The notes beneath the pieces were generated by a model. That model did no database searches. It was not told where the DNA came from and saw only the letters and a program-made list of their open reading frames with translations. Below are positions 1 through 6,055 of a DNA stretch of 8,379 bases, one piece after another. A program made the translations under genes and the position numbers. The stretch's first letter is position 1. Each line of letters starts with the position of its first letter. The DNA is from an uncultured Chlorobiota bacterium (GTDB lineage: Bacteria; Bacteroidota; Bacteroidia; Bacteroidales; JAADGE01), in contig CAMZKI010000083.1 of NCBI GenBank assembly GCA_947311125.1, positions 1-8,379 of the forward strand, written 5' to 3'.

Positions 1-216
1 AGTATTTGTTATCTCTGTTGTATCGCTTTGATTACTACTATTTTCCGAGTTTTCATTGCAAGACACGGTAAATAAAACAACAATAAACCCAAAAAAATAT
101 TTATTATGATTAAAAGAATTTTATTTGCATTTATTGTTGTTTTATTTACCGTGTCTTGCAATGAAAACTCGGAAAATAGTAGTAATCAAAGCGATACAAC
201 AGAGATAACAAATACT
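1..216. repeat. Perfect 87-bp inverted repeat with 42-nt spacer (fold-back)
   Basis: Bases 1-87 are the exact reverse complement of bases 130-216; I checked all 87 positions by hand, with base i pairing with base 217-i. The match stops at 88/129, although a CAAA/TTTG pairing follows at 90-93/124-127. The spacer, 88-129, carries the A-rich leader and first codons of the lipoprotein gene. The right arm is coding (roughly codons 9-37 of that gene), so the left arm is a backwards copy of part of a gene with no start of its own. The left arm begins exactly at base 1, so the palindrome may continue outside. A coding arm, perfect identity and an edge position are what a fold-back chimera at a contig end looks like. 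A genuine inverted duplication cannot be excluded from this sequence alone. Confidence 0.97.
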
Positions 217-636
217 GAACTTCCTGCTGTCAGTTTGACAGAATTTGACTCTCTGGCGGCAAATTATGTAGGAAAAGAAATTAAAATAAACGGAATCGTT
301 GATCACATATGCAAACACGGAGGAAAAAAACTTTTACTTGTTGACGGAGACAAAGATATTCATGTTTTTGGTGACGAAAGATTTGACGAAGCATTATCCG
401 GAAGCAAAGTAACCGTTATCGGTATTGTTGAAGAAGAAAGAATTGATTCTGTATATTTAGCCGAAAAACTTAAACACGACCAAGGAAGTTACGGAGGCGG
501 CAGCGAAGCTGACAAAGAAAAACTGGCAAGAATTACTGAATATATCAATATGATGCAGGATTCATTAAAAAAATCCGGTGTTGATCATTTTTCAAATTAT
601 TCTCTCAAATTTATTTCTTTGGAAGAAGAAAAATAA
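106..636 (+). CDS. Small OB-fold-like lipoprotein of unknown function
   Basis: A 176-residue predicted lipoprotein. Residues 1-17 are a short basic-hydrophobic signal peptide ending in a loose lipobox (FTVS before Cys18), which would be lipidated and anchored to the membrane. Residues 19-40 are a Ser/Asn/Thr-rich linker. Residues about 43-122 alternate in short beta-like stretches around GKEIKINGIV, KKLLLVDG and KVTVIGIVEEERID, resembling an OB-fold domain. They include a CKHGGKK motif (69-75) holding the only cysteine besides Cys18. A Gly-rich stretch (127-132) leads to a charged C-terminal helix. I recall similar lipoproteins with this C-K-H-G-G-K motif in other Bacteroidota, without an established function. 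The start is the ATG after an A-rich leader with no Shine-Dalgarno sequence. Nothing upstream of base 88 can be trusted, because that part is the inverted copy. A strong terminator follows the gene. Lipoprotein status is well supported; the fold is inferred from pattern only. Confidence 0.85.
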   Translation: MIKRILFAFIVVLFTVSCNENSENSSNQSDTTEITNTELPAVSLTEFDSLAANYVGKEIKINGIVDHICKHGGKKLLLVDGDKDIHVFGDERFDEALSGSKVTVIGIVEEERIDSVYLAEKLKHDQGSYGGGSEADKEKLARITEYINMMQDSLKKSGVDHFSNYSLKFISLEEEK

Positions 637-666
637 AAAAGTTAATAAATTTTATATTTAGTATTT

Positions 667-710
667 AAACTTTTCGGGCATAAATATTTGCTCGGAAAGT
701 TTTTATTTTT
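667..710 (+). terminator. Rho-independent terminator after the lipoprotein gene
   Basis: Bases 667-680 pair with 689-702 to give a 14-bp stem with two G-U wobbles. The loop is the 8-nt AT-rich stretch 681-688, and a T-rich tract follows through 710, interrupted by one A. The structure starts about 30 bp after the stop codon and ends 26 bp before the next gene's ATG, so it should separate the two genes transcriptionally or attenuate read-through. Confidence 0.8.
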
Positions 711-736
711 CAGGTTATTAAAACAGTTATAATAAA

Positions 737-1294
737 ATGAAACAGTTAAGAAAATGGAGCAGAATTCTGCATCGAGATATAGGTTTTTTTTTCATAGGAG
801 CAACTTTGATTTATGCAATATCGGGTATTGCCGTAAATCATATAAAAGACTGGAATCCTAACTACATCGTAACAACAAAAAAAATTAAAACAAACGAGAA
901 TTTTGCATCAAAAGATAATATTAAGACTAAGATACTGACATTATTAAACAATTTAGGTTCAAAATATGAATATAAAAGTCATAATTTTATTGAAAACGGA
1001 AAGACTTTAAGAATTTATCTTGAAGGGCGTTCTTCGGTAACGGTTAATGTTTTAACAGGAGAAACAGTTGCAGAATTTATGAAAAAAAGACCTGTTTTTT
1101 ATGAAGTAAATTTTCTTCATTACAATCCTAATAAGTGGTGGACTTGGTTTTCGGATATTTTTGCAGGAGCACTTATACTGCTTGCACTGACATCATTATT
1201 TATGGTAAGAGGGAAAAAAGGAGCTTGGGGAAGAGGCGGTATTTACATAGCTCTCGGAATTATTATTCCTTTACTGTTTTTGATTTTTTCCTGA
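737..1294 (+). CDS. PepSY-associated transmembrane helix protein
   Basis: A 185-residue integral inner-membrane protein. A basic N-terminus with the motif RKWSRILHRDIG (residues 5-16) runs into helix 1 (about 17-35, ending SGIAVNH). A soluble domain of about 100 residues (37-135) follows, then helix 2 (about 139-157), a short Arg/Lys/Gly loop, and helix 3 (about 167-184). The HRD-to-SGIAVNH pattern is what I recognise from the small PepSY-associated TM proteins common in Bacteroidota. The wider PepSY-TM family is often linked to iron or reductase functions, but nothing here fixes a substrate. His12, His35 and the His in FLHYNPN (about 127) lie near membrane borders and could bind a metal or haem; this is speculation. 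The ATG follows the terminator of the upstream lipoprotein gene by only 26 bp, and I could not identify a promoter in that space. The gene converges on the Mur ligase gene with a 7-bp gap. Confidence 0.8.
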   Translation: MKQLRKWSRILHRDIGFFFIGATLIYAISGIAVNHIKDWNPNYIVTTKKIKTNENFASKDNIKTKILTLLNNLGSKYEYKSHNFIENGKTLRIYLEGRSSVTVNVLTGETVAEFMKKRPVFYEVNFLHYNPNKWWTWFSDIFAGALILLALTSLFMVRGKKGAWGRGGIYIALGIIIPLLFLIFS

Positions 1295-1301
1295 TTTATC
1301 A

Positions 1302-2672
1302 TTAAAAAAATTTTTCTTTTACATACTCTGCAAAATCTTTTAATGACGGATCTCTGGCTCCGGTAAGAAGAATTACGTCTCCTAATTTCAGTTCGTCTTT
1401 TATTTTGTAAGGAAACATTTTTCTGTCTTTAACAAAGAATGCTTTTTTACCTTTTTTTCTGATATCCTGAATCAACTCGTCTGCAGAAATATTTCTGTCA
1501 GTTGTTCCGCCTGCATAATATATTTCCGACATCCATATCTCATCTTGTTCTCTTAATGCTTCCGAAATTTCTTTAACAAATTCGTTTCTCAAAAATTTAA
1601 CAGGTTTAAAACCGTGAGGCTGAAACCAAACTATCAAACGCGAGGTTCGGAATTGACATGCTTTGATTGATGCCGACAACTTTGCAGGATTATGAGCGTA
1701 ATCATCAATCAATGTTATACCATTCTTATTTTCAATAATTTGATGCCTTCTGAAAATACCCTCATAAGATTTAAGAGCATCGGCGGAAGTCTCAATCGGA
1801 ATACCGGACAGAAAACAAGCTGCAACTGCTGCCGCTGCATTCTCAGCATTGTGTTTTCCTATTTGAGGTATTTTAAAATCTATTCCGTTAACGGTAAAAA
1901 TAATTTTAAACCCTATTTGCTTAAAATTGCTTATTCTGAATCCGGAACTTCTCGAAAAGCCGAAATTATTTTTTTTATTAACAGATATTCCTTTTGTTTT
2001 ATCATTATTTGCAATCAATAATTCGGAGTTGTCCGCAAAAATACCGAATAATTTTATTAATTCGGGTACTTCCTTATGGTCTTTATCTATATTTAGAATT
2101 ATACCGATATAAGGCTTATACTTTACCACAGAGCCGTCAGACTCATCAGCTTCCGTTATAAGGTATTCACCTTTTCCGGCAACGGCATTTCCTATTTTTC
2201 CGAATTTTTGAATGTCAATTAATCCGGCACCCGTAATTAATGAAGGCTTATATCCGGCAAAATTCATAATATGATATATCATTGCCGATACAGTCGATTT
2301 TCCTGAAGTTCCGCTTACGGCAACTGTTTTTTTTGTTTCGGTAATTGCTGCAAGCAAATCGGAACGCATTACAACGGGAATATTTTTTTCAACAGCATAT
2401 TTATATTCGGGGACATTAGGTTCTATTGCAGACGACACAACAACCAATTCAATATCGTCTGTTATGCCTGACGTGTCTTGAGGGTGGCATTTTATGCCTT
2501 CACTTTCAAGTTGTTTTTGCCTGAAAGTCTTATCATAAGCAGAAAACTGCCTGTCTGAACCTGAAACGTTTTTTCCCGTTCCGGCAAGATACTGTGCAAT
2601 TGCACTCATACCGTCTCCTGCAATTCCTATAAAAAAAAAGTTTTGTATTTTGTGCAGTTCAATATCCTTCAT
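1302..2672 (-). CDS. Divergent Mur ligase, MurC/Mpl-like
   Basis: A 456-residue cytoplasmic ATP-dependent Mur ligase, close to the usual MurC/Mpl length. These enzymes join an amino acid or peptide to UDP-N-acetylmuramate. The three-domain order is complete. The N-terminal UDP-binding domain has IGIAGDGMS (15-23) and GSD (38-40). The central ATPase domain has a P-loop GTSGKST (121-127), EADESDGS (174-181), NIDKDH (194-199) and GKHNAENAAAA (272-282). The C-terminal domain has FRRH (307-310), DDYAHNP (323-329), FQPHG (350-354) and GARDPS (438-443). EADESDGS and FQPH point to the MurC/Mpl branch. Several motifs differ from canonical MurC: GTSGKST for GTHGKTTT, DDYAHNP for DDYGHHP, and GARDP where MurC usually has GAGD. 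It may therefore be a paralogue with another substrate, or the lineage's own MurC. It lies 22 bp downstream of the RNA methyltransferase on the same strand, a likely operon, with no other cell-wall gene nearby. Confidence 0.85.
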   Translation of the reverse strand: MKDIELHKIQNFFFIGIAGDGMSAIAQYLAGTGKNVSGSDRQFSAYDKTFRQKQLESEGIKCHPQDTSGITDDIELVVVSSAIEPNVPEYKYAVEKNIPVVMRSDLLAAITETKKTVAVSGTSGKSTVSAMIYHIMNFAGYKPSLITGAGLIDIQKFGKIGNAVAGKGEYLITEADESDGSVVKYKPYIGIILNIDKDHKEVPELIKLFGIFADNSELLIANNDKTKGISVNKKNNFGFSRSSGFRISNFKQIGFKIIFTVNGIDFKIPQIGKHNAENAAAAVAACFLSGIPIETSADALKSYEGIFRRHQIIENKNGITLIDDYAHNPAKLSASIKACQFRTSRLIVWFQPHGFKPVKFLRNEFVKEISEALREQDEIWMSEIYYAGGTTDRNISADELIQDIRKKGKKAFFVKDRKMFPYKIKDELKLGDVILLTGARDPSLKDFAEYVKEKFF

Positions 2673-2689
2673 AACTTACTTGTAATTCA

Positions 2690-2697
2690 CAAAGTTA
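2690..2697 (-). promoter_or_regulatory. Candidate internal -7 box upstream of the Mur ligase gene
   Basis: Read on the minus strand the eight bases are TAACTTTG, an exact match to the Bacteroidota -7 consensus TAnnTTTG. Its first three bases are the stop codon of the methyltransferase gene. A start site a few bases downstream would leave a leader of about a dozen bases before the Mur ligase ATG at 2672. No TTG sits at the expected 17-23 bp upstream, so this is a weak call and may be chance in AT-rich DNA. Confidence 0.25.
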
Positions 2698-3228
2698 ATT
2701 ATTTTTTATTCTTTTGTAAAAATCCCAAAGCACAATACCTGCACTTACGGAAATATTTAAAGAATGTTTTGTTCCTTCCTGCGGAATTTCAATACAATAA
2801 TCACTCATATTCACAATTTTTTGTTGAACACCTTTAACTTCATTTCCAAAAATAAGTGCATATTTTGTGTTTTTTTCAATATTGAAATTTTGCAACAGAA
2901 TACTGTTTTCGACTTGTTCTATTGACAGTATCTTATAATTTTTATTTTTTAATTCGGTTATCGCATCTTCGGTTTTTTCGTAATATTTCCATTCGACAGT
3001 TTCGGTTGCACCGAGTGCTGTTTTGCGAATATCGTTATGCGGCGGTTTTGCCGTTATTCCGCAAAGAAATATTTTTTCGACAAGAAAAGCATCAGAAGTT
3101 CTGAAGACCGAACCGATATTATTCATACTTCTTATATTATCCAGAACAACCGTAACAGGAATTTTTTCGGTGTTTTTAAACTCTTCCTTTGTTTTTCTGC
3201 CTAATTCGCAATTTTTCAGCTTTCTCAT
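2695..3228 (-). CDS. SpoU/TrmH-family RNA 2'-O-methyltransferase
   Basis: A 177-residue SPOUT-class enzyme, the length of a minimal catalytic domain without an added RNA-binding module. The family transfers a methyl group from S-adenosylmethionine to a ribose 2'-OH of tRNA or rRNA. Motif 1 is NNIGSVFRTSDAF (36-48), with the conserved Asn and Arg43. Motif 2 is FGNEVKGV (127-134). Motif 3 is IPQEGTKHSLNISVSAGI (148-165), which forms the knotted SAM pocket. KTALGATETVEW (69-80) is also typical of this group. The target nucleotide cannot be read from the sequence. The frame is open to an ATG at 3267, but I place the start at ATG 3228: MRKLKNCELGR looks like the natural N-terminus, and the extra 13 residues come from AT-rich DNA resembling a promoter region. 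The stop lies 22 bp before the Mur ligase start on the same strand. The gene diverges from sucC across 134 bp. Confidence 0.88.
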   Translation of the reverse strand: MRKLKNCELGRKTKEEFKNTEKIPVTVVLDNIRSMNNIGSVFRTSDAFLVEKIFLCGITAKPPHNDIRKTALGATETVEWKYYEKTEDAITELKNKNYKILSIEQVENSILLQNFNIEKNTKYALIFGNEVKGVQQKIVNMSDYCIEIPQEGTKHSLNISVSAGIVLWDFYKRIKNN

Positions 3229-3311
3229 TATACTGTTATTTTTTTCCGTCAAAGTAAAATATGTCAAAGAATATAATATCCGGTTTTTTAAATTTGAATA
3301 AAAAAACTACA

Positions 3312-3341
3312 TTTGGGCATTGAAAAATTAACATATCTTTA
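3312..3341 (+). promoter_or_regulatory. Candidate Bacteroidota promoter for sucC
   Basis: TTTG at 3312-3315 (-33-like) is followed 18 bp later by TATCTTTA at 3334-3341, one mismatch from the -7 consensus TAnnTTTG. The element ends 21 bp before the sucC ATG, which leaves a short A-rich leader without a Shine-Dalgarno sequence. It lies in the region divergent from the methyltransferase gene. Confidence 0.5.
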
Positions 3342-3362
3342 TAAAAATATAAAACAAAAGTA

Positions 3363-4550
3363 ATGAATTTACACGAATATCAAGGTAAAGAACTTCTGAA
3401 AAGTTTCGGAGTAAGAATTCAGGAAGGTATTGTTGCAAATACTCCCGACGAAGCTGTAGAAGCCGCAAAAAAACTACAAGAACAAACAGGAACAGGTTGG
3501 TGGGTTGTTAAAGCTCAAATACACGCCGGAGGAAGAGGAAAAGGCGGCGGCGTAAAACTTGCAAAATCATTAGACGAAGTAAAAGAACTTGCCGGAAAAA
3601 TTATCGGAATGCAATTGGTTACGCATCAAACGGGACCTGAAGGAAAAAAAGTAAATAAAGTTTTAATTGCTCAAGATGTTTATTATCCGGGCGAATCGGA
3701 ACCCGATGAATTTTATATGAGTGTTTTGCTTAACAGAGCAAACGGGCGAAATACCGTTATGTATTCGACCGAAGGCGGTATGGATATTGAAACAGTTGCC
3801 GAAAAAACTCCGCACCTTATCCATAAAGAAGAAATTGACCCGAAAACCGGACTTTTACCCTTCCAAGCACGAAAAATTGCTTTTAATCTCGGATTAGAAG
3901 GAAATGCGTTTAAAGAAATGACAAGATTTGTTACCTCATTATACAAAGCATACGAAGCATCCGACGCCTCATTATTTGAAATAAATCCTGTTCTTAAAAC
4001 ATCAGATAATAAAATATTAGCTGTTGACTCAAAGGTAAATATTGACGATAATGCCCTTTTTCGCCATAAAGATTTAGCAGAAATGAGAGATTTAACGGAA
4101 GAAGATCCTGCAGAAGTTGAGGCGGGAAAATACAATTTGAATTTTATTAAACTTGACGGGAATGTAGGTTGTATGGTAAACGGTGCAGGACTTGCAATGG
4201 CAACTATGGATATTATAAAAATGTCGGGCGGGTCTCCTGCCAATTTCCTTGATGTAGGCGGAACAGCAAATGCCGAAACTGTTGAAGCCGGGTTCAGAAT
4301 TATTTTAAAAGATGAAAACGTTAAAGCAATTTTGCTGAATATCTTCGGCGGCATCGTTCGTTGCGACAGAGTTGCTCAAGGGGTTGTAGATGCCTACAAA
4401 TCAATAGGTAATATAAATATCCCCGTAATTGTCAGATTACAAGGAACAAATGCTGAAGAAGGCAAAGAGTTAATTGATAATTCGGGCTTGAAAGTTCATT
4501 CGGCAATTACTCTGCAGGAAGCAGCAAATTTGGTTAAAGAATTAGTTTAA
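3363..4550 (+). CDS. sucC: Succinate-CoA ligase (ADP/GDP-forming), beta subunit
   Basis: A 395-residue SucC, near the usual 385-400. With SucD it forms succinyl-CoA synthetase, which converts succinyl-CoA, phosphate and NDP to succinate, CoA and NTP in the TCA cycle. The N-terminus MNLHEYQGKELL is the family signature. The ATP-grasp domain (about 1-240) has HAGGRGKGGGVK (54-65) for nucleotide binding, FEINPV (205-210) and the metal-binding Asp in AVDSKVNID (220-228). The C-terminal ligase-CoA domain has GNVGCMVNGAGLAMATMD (266-283), FLDVGG (295-300) and NIFGGIVRCD (326-335). The active-site histidine lies on the alpha subunit. All expected motifs are intact. The gene has its own promoter-like element and a strong terminator, so it appears monocistronic. 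The alpha-subunit gene sucD does not follow, and the next gene is porV. ADP versus GDP preference cannot be decided by eye. Confidence 0.97.
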   Translation: MNLHEYQGKELLKSFGVRIQEGIVANTPDEAVEAAKKLQEQTGTGWWVVKAQIHAGGRGKGGGVKLAKSLDEVKELAGKIIGMQLVTHQTGPEGKKVNKVLIAQDVYYPGESEPDEFYMSVLLNRANGRNTVMYSTEGGMDIETVAEKTPHLIHKEEIDPKTGLLPFQARKIAFNLGLEGNAFKEMTRFVTSLYKAYEASDASLFEINPVLKTSDNKILAVDSKVNIDDNALFRHKDLAEMRDLTEEDPAEVEAGKYNLNFIKLDGNVGCMVNGAGLAMATMDIIKMSGGSPANFLDVGGTANAETVEAGFRIILKDENVKAILLNIFGGIVRCDRVAQGVVDAYKSIGNINIPVIVRLQGTNAEEGKELIDNSGLKVHSAITLQEAANLVKELV

Positions 4551-4573
4551 CTTATAACCTTTCTGAAGTAATA

Positions 4574-4606
4574 AAAGACGCAGTAAAAAAACTGCGTCTT
4601 TATTTT
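4574..4606 (+). terminator. Rho-independent terminator after sucC
   Basis: An 11-bp perfect stem pairs 4574-4584 with 4591-4601, with core GACGCAGT/ACTGCGTC. The loop is six A residues (4585-4590) and a T-rich tail follows. It starts 23 bp after the sucC stop codon. The A tract before the stem is only partly mirrored by the tail, so it is mainly a plus-strand terminator. Confidence 0.9.
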
Positions 4607-4631
4607 AATTAAAAAACGTTAATTATTTTAA

Positions 4632-4663
4632 TTTGTAAAATAAAAACAAGATAATTGCGTTTG
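4632..4663 (+). promoter_or_regulatory. Candidate Bacteroidota promoter for porV
   Basis: TTTG at 4632-4635 is followed after 20 bp by TGCGTTTG at 4656-4663, one mismatch from TAnnTTTG. It lies downstream of the sucC terminator and 33 bp before the porV ATG, which supports separate transcription of porV. Confidence 0.45.
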
Positions 4664-4696
4664 CTGATTAATTATTTATATCAAAATACAAAATAA

Positions 4697-5899
4697 ATGA
4701 CAAAGAAACTTTTGATTTTTGCAGTATTAATAGCCCTGTCGGGTAATTTTTTTGCACAAACAACAACTCTGATAGGGCAAGAATTAAATGCTATTACAAC
4801 CGGAGTTCCTTTCTTGACAATTGCACCTGACGCACGTTCCGGAGCTATGGGAGATGCCGGGGTTGCTTCTTCACCGGATGCAAACTCCATACACTGGAAT
4901 CCGGCTAAATATGCTTTTATAGAGCAAGATATATCTCTTAACCTGTCTTATATTCCTTGGCTCAGAAATTTGGTTAAAGATATTAATTTTCAGAATTTAT
5001 CGGGATCCTACAGGCTTGATAAAAATCAAACAATTGCCGCATCTTTGATGTATTTTTCTCTGGGGAGTATTGACTTTACAAATGAATTCGGAGATATTAT
5101 AGTTCCGGGTTATAAGCCCAATGAATTTTCTTTAGATATCGCATATGCTCTCAAACTTTCAAAAAATATGTCGGGTGGTATTGCTTTCAGATATGTTCAC
5201 TCAAACCTTACCGGCGGCATTCCTGCAGGAGGCTCGGGAACCGCAACAAAGCCCGGGAATGCAGTTGCCGGAGATATTTCAATGTTCTACACAAAAGATG
5301 TTAAATTAGAAAACAAAGACGGGAAATTTAATTTCGGTTTAAATATTTCAAATCTCGGCAGTAAAATTTCATACAGCGAAGATAACTATTATGATGATTT
5401 TTTACCGGCAAACCTGCGAATAGGTGCTTCATATACTGTAGAATTAGATGAATACAACAAAATTACCGCTATGCTGGATATTAACAAATTACTTGTTCCT
5501 ACACCGCAGTTAGTTGTTAAAGATAATGACGGAAATGTTATTGATACTTTGGGTATGGATAATAATGTTTCTGTTCCCGTAGGAATTTTTCATTCATTTT
5601 ATGATGCTCCCGGAGGGTTTAAAGAAGAAATGCACGAATTAATGTATTCCGCAGGTTTTGAATACTGGTATATTAATCAGTTTGCTATTCGTGCCGGATA
5701 TTTTGACGAACACGGGACAAAAGGTAACCGTAAATATTTCACAATGGGTATAGGCGTAAAGTTAAATGTCCTTAATTTTGATTTTGCATATGTAGTACCT
5801 ACTGCAGGAAGACAAAACCCTCTGGCCAACACCTTACGTTTTACACTCGGATTTAATATGGCAAATTTGAATAATGCAAATACTGTTAAAAAATCTTAA
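4697..5899 (+). CDS. porV: PorV-type outer-membrane beta-barrel protein, type IX secretion
   Basis: A 400-residue outer-membrane protein of the PorV (LptO) group, with FadL-like barrels. In the type IX secretion system PorV carries translocated cargo to the sortase PorU, which removes the C-terminal sorting signal and attaches the protein to the cell surface. Residues 1-20 are a signal peptide with likely cleavage after FFA, leaving Gln21 first. The conserved N-terminal block covers 36-71: GVPFLTIAPDARSGAMGD followed by a stretch ending SIHWNPAK. The rest is alternating beta-strand sequence with Gly/aromatic turns. Near the end, QNPLANTLRFTLGF (373-386) is the family's typical C-terminal strand, here followed by a short Asn-rich tail. 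PorQ is the closest alternative, but the N-terminal block and NPLANTLRF fit PorV better. porU, often adjacent in other genomes, is not here. Promoter-like and terminator elements flank the gene, so it appears to be transcribed alone. Confidence 0.88.
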   Translation: MTKKLLIFAVLIALSGNFFAQTTTLIGQELNAITTGVPFLTIAPDARSGAMGDAGVASSPDANSIHWNPAKYAFIEQDISLNLSYIPWLRNLVKDINFQNLSGSYRLDKNQTIAASLMYFSLGSIDFTNEFGDIIVPGYKPNEFSLDIAYALKLSKNMSGGIAFRYVHSNLTGGIPAGGSGTATKPGNAVAGDISMFYTKDVKLENKDGKFNFGLNISNLGSKISYSEDNYYDDFLPANLRIGASYTVELDEYNKITAMLDINKLLVPTPQLVVKDNDGNVIDTLGMDNNVSVPVGIFHSFYDAPGGFKEEMHELMYSAGFEYWYINQFAIRAGYFDEHGTKGNRKYFTMGIGVKLNVLNFDFAYVVPTAGRQNPLANTLRFTLGFNMANLNNANTVKKS

Positions 5900-5923
5900 T
5901 ATTACATATTTTTTAACTGCCCG

Positions 5924-5957
5924 AAAAAGGAACTTTGCTAAAGAAGTTCCTTTTTTA
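5924..5957 (+). terminator. Rho-independent terminator after porV
   Basis: Bases 5924-5935 pair with 5944-5955 in a perfect 12-bp stem with core GGAACTT/AAGTTCC, plus a possible closing T-G pair at 5936/5943. The loop is about 6-8 nt. The A-run before and T-run after the core make it look bidirectional, although only porV ends here. It begins 25 bp after the porV stop. Confidence 0.88.
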
Positions 5958-6026
5958 ATTAAATTTATGCACTTAAAAGCAAGCAGTGTCTTTATAATTT
6001 TATATATAACTTTATCAAAATAGTTT

Positions 6027-6034
6027 TACTTTTG
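6027..6034 (+). promoter_or_regulatory. -7 promoter box upstream of argS
   Basis: TACTTTTG is an exact match to the Bacteroidota -7 consensus TAnnTTTG. No TTG lies 17-23 bp upstream, so the -33 element is weak or absent. If the box is real, transcription would begin a few bases after 6034, which excludes translation starting at the TTG inside the box and supports the ATG at 6056. Confidence 0.5.
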
Positions 6035-6055
6035 TCGGTTCAAAAAATAAATAAA

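Noticed and set aside
1..105. Treating bases 1-105 as a promoter region or a separate divergent gene start
   Set aside because: Bases 1-87 are a reverse copy of lipoprotein codons, so any motif there is a reflected coding sequence; only 88-105 can be native leader.
1..216. Reading the terminal inverted repeat as an IS or integron end
   Set aside because: No transposase or integrase gene, no target duplication visible, and the arm is ordinary coding sequence of the neighbouring gene.
653..660. TATATTTA resembling a -7 box before the PepSY-associated gene
   Set aside because: It lies upstream of the 667-710 terminator and has no TTG at the right distance, so it would transcribe straight into a terminator.
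1295..1316. A7/T5 palindrome between the convergent PepSY-associated and Mur ligase genes as a shared terminator
   Set aside because: Only a short pure A/T pairing with no GC core; it overlaps the ligase stop codon and would form a very weak hairpin.
3236..3262. Possible methyltransferase promoter on the minus strand (TTACTTTG preceded by TTTGAC)
   Set aside because: The -7-like box has one mismatch and the nearest upstream TTTG is only about 7 bp away, too close for a -33 element.
3228..3267. N-terminal extension of the methyltransferase to an upstream ATG at 3267
   Set aside because: The added 13 residues are low-complexity and come from AT-rich DNA containing promoter-like TTTTACTTTG; MRKLKNCELGR at 3228 looks like the natural start.
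3713..4354. 213-codon minus-strand open frame inside sucC
   Set aside because: It overlaps a fully recognisable sucC on the opposite strand and has Ser/Pro-rich antisense-type composition with no recognisable domain.
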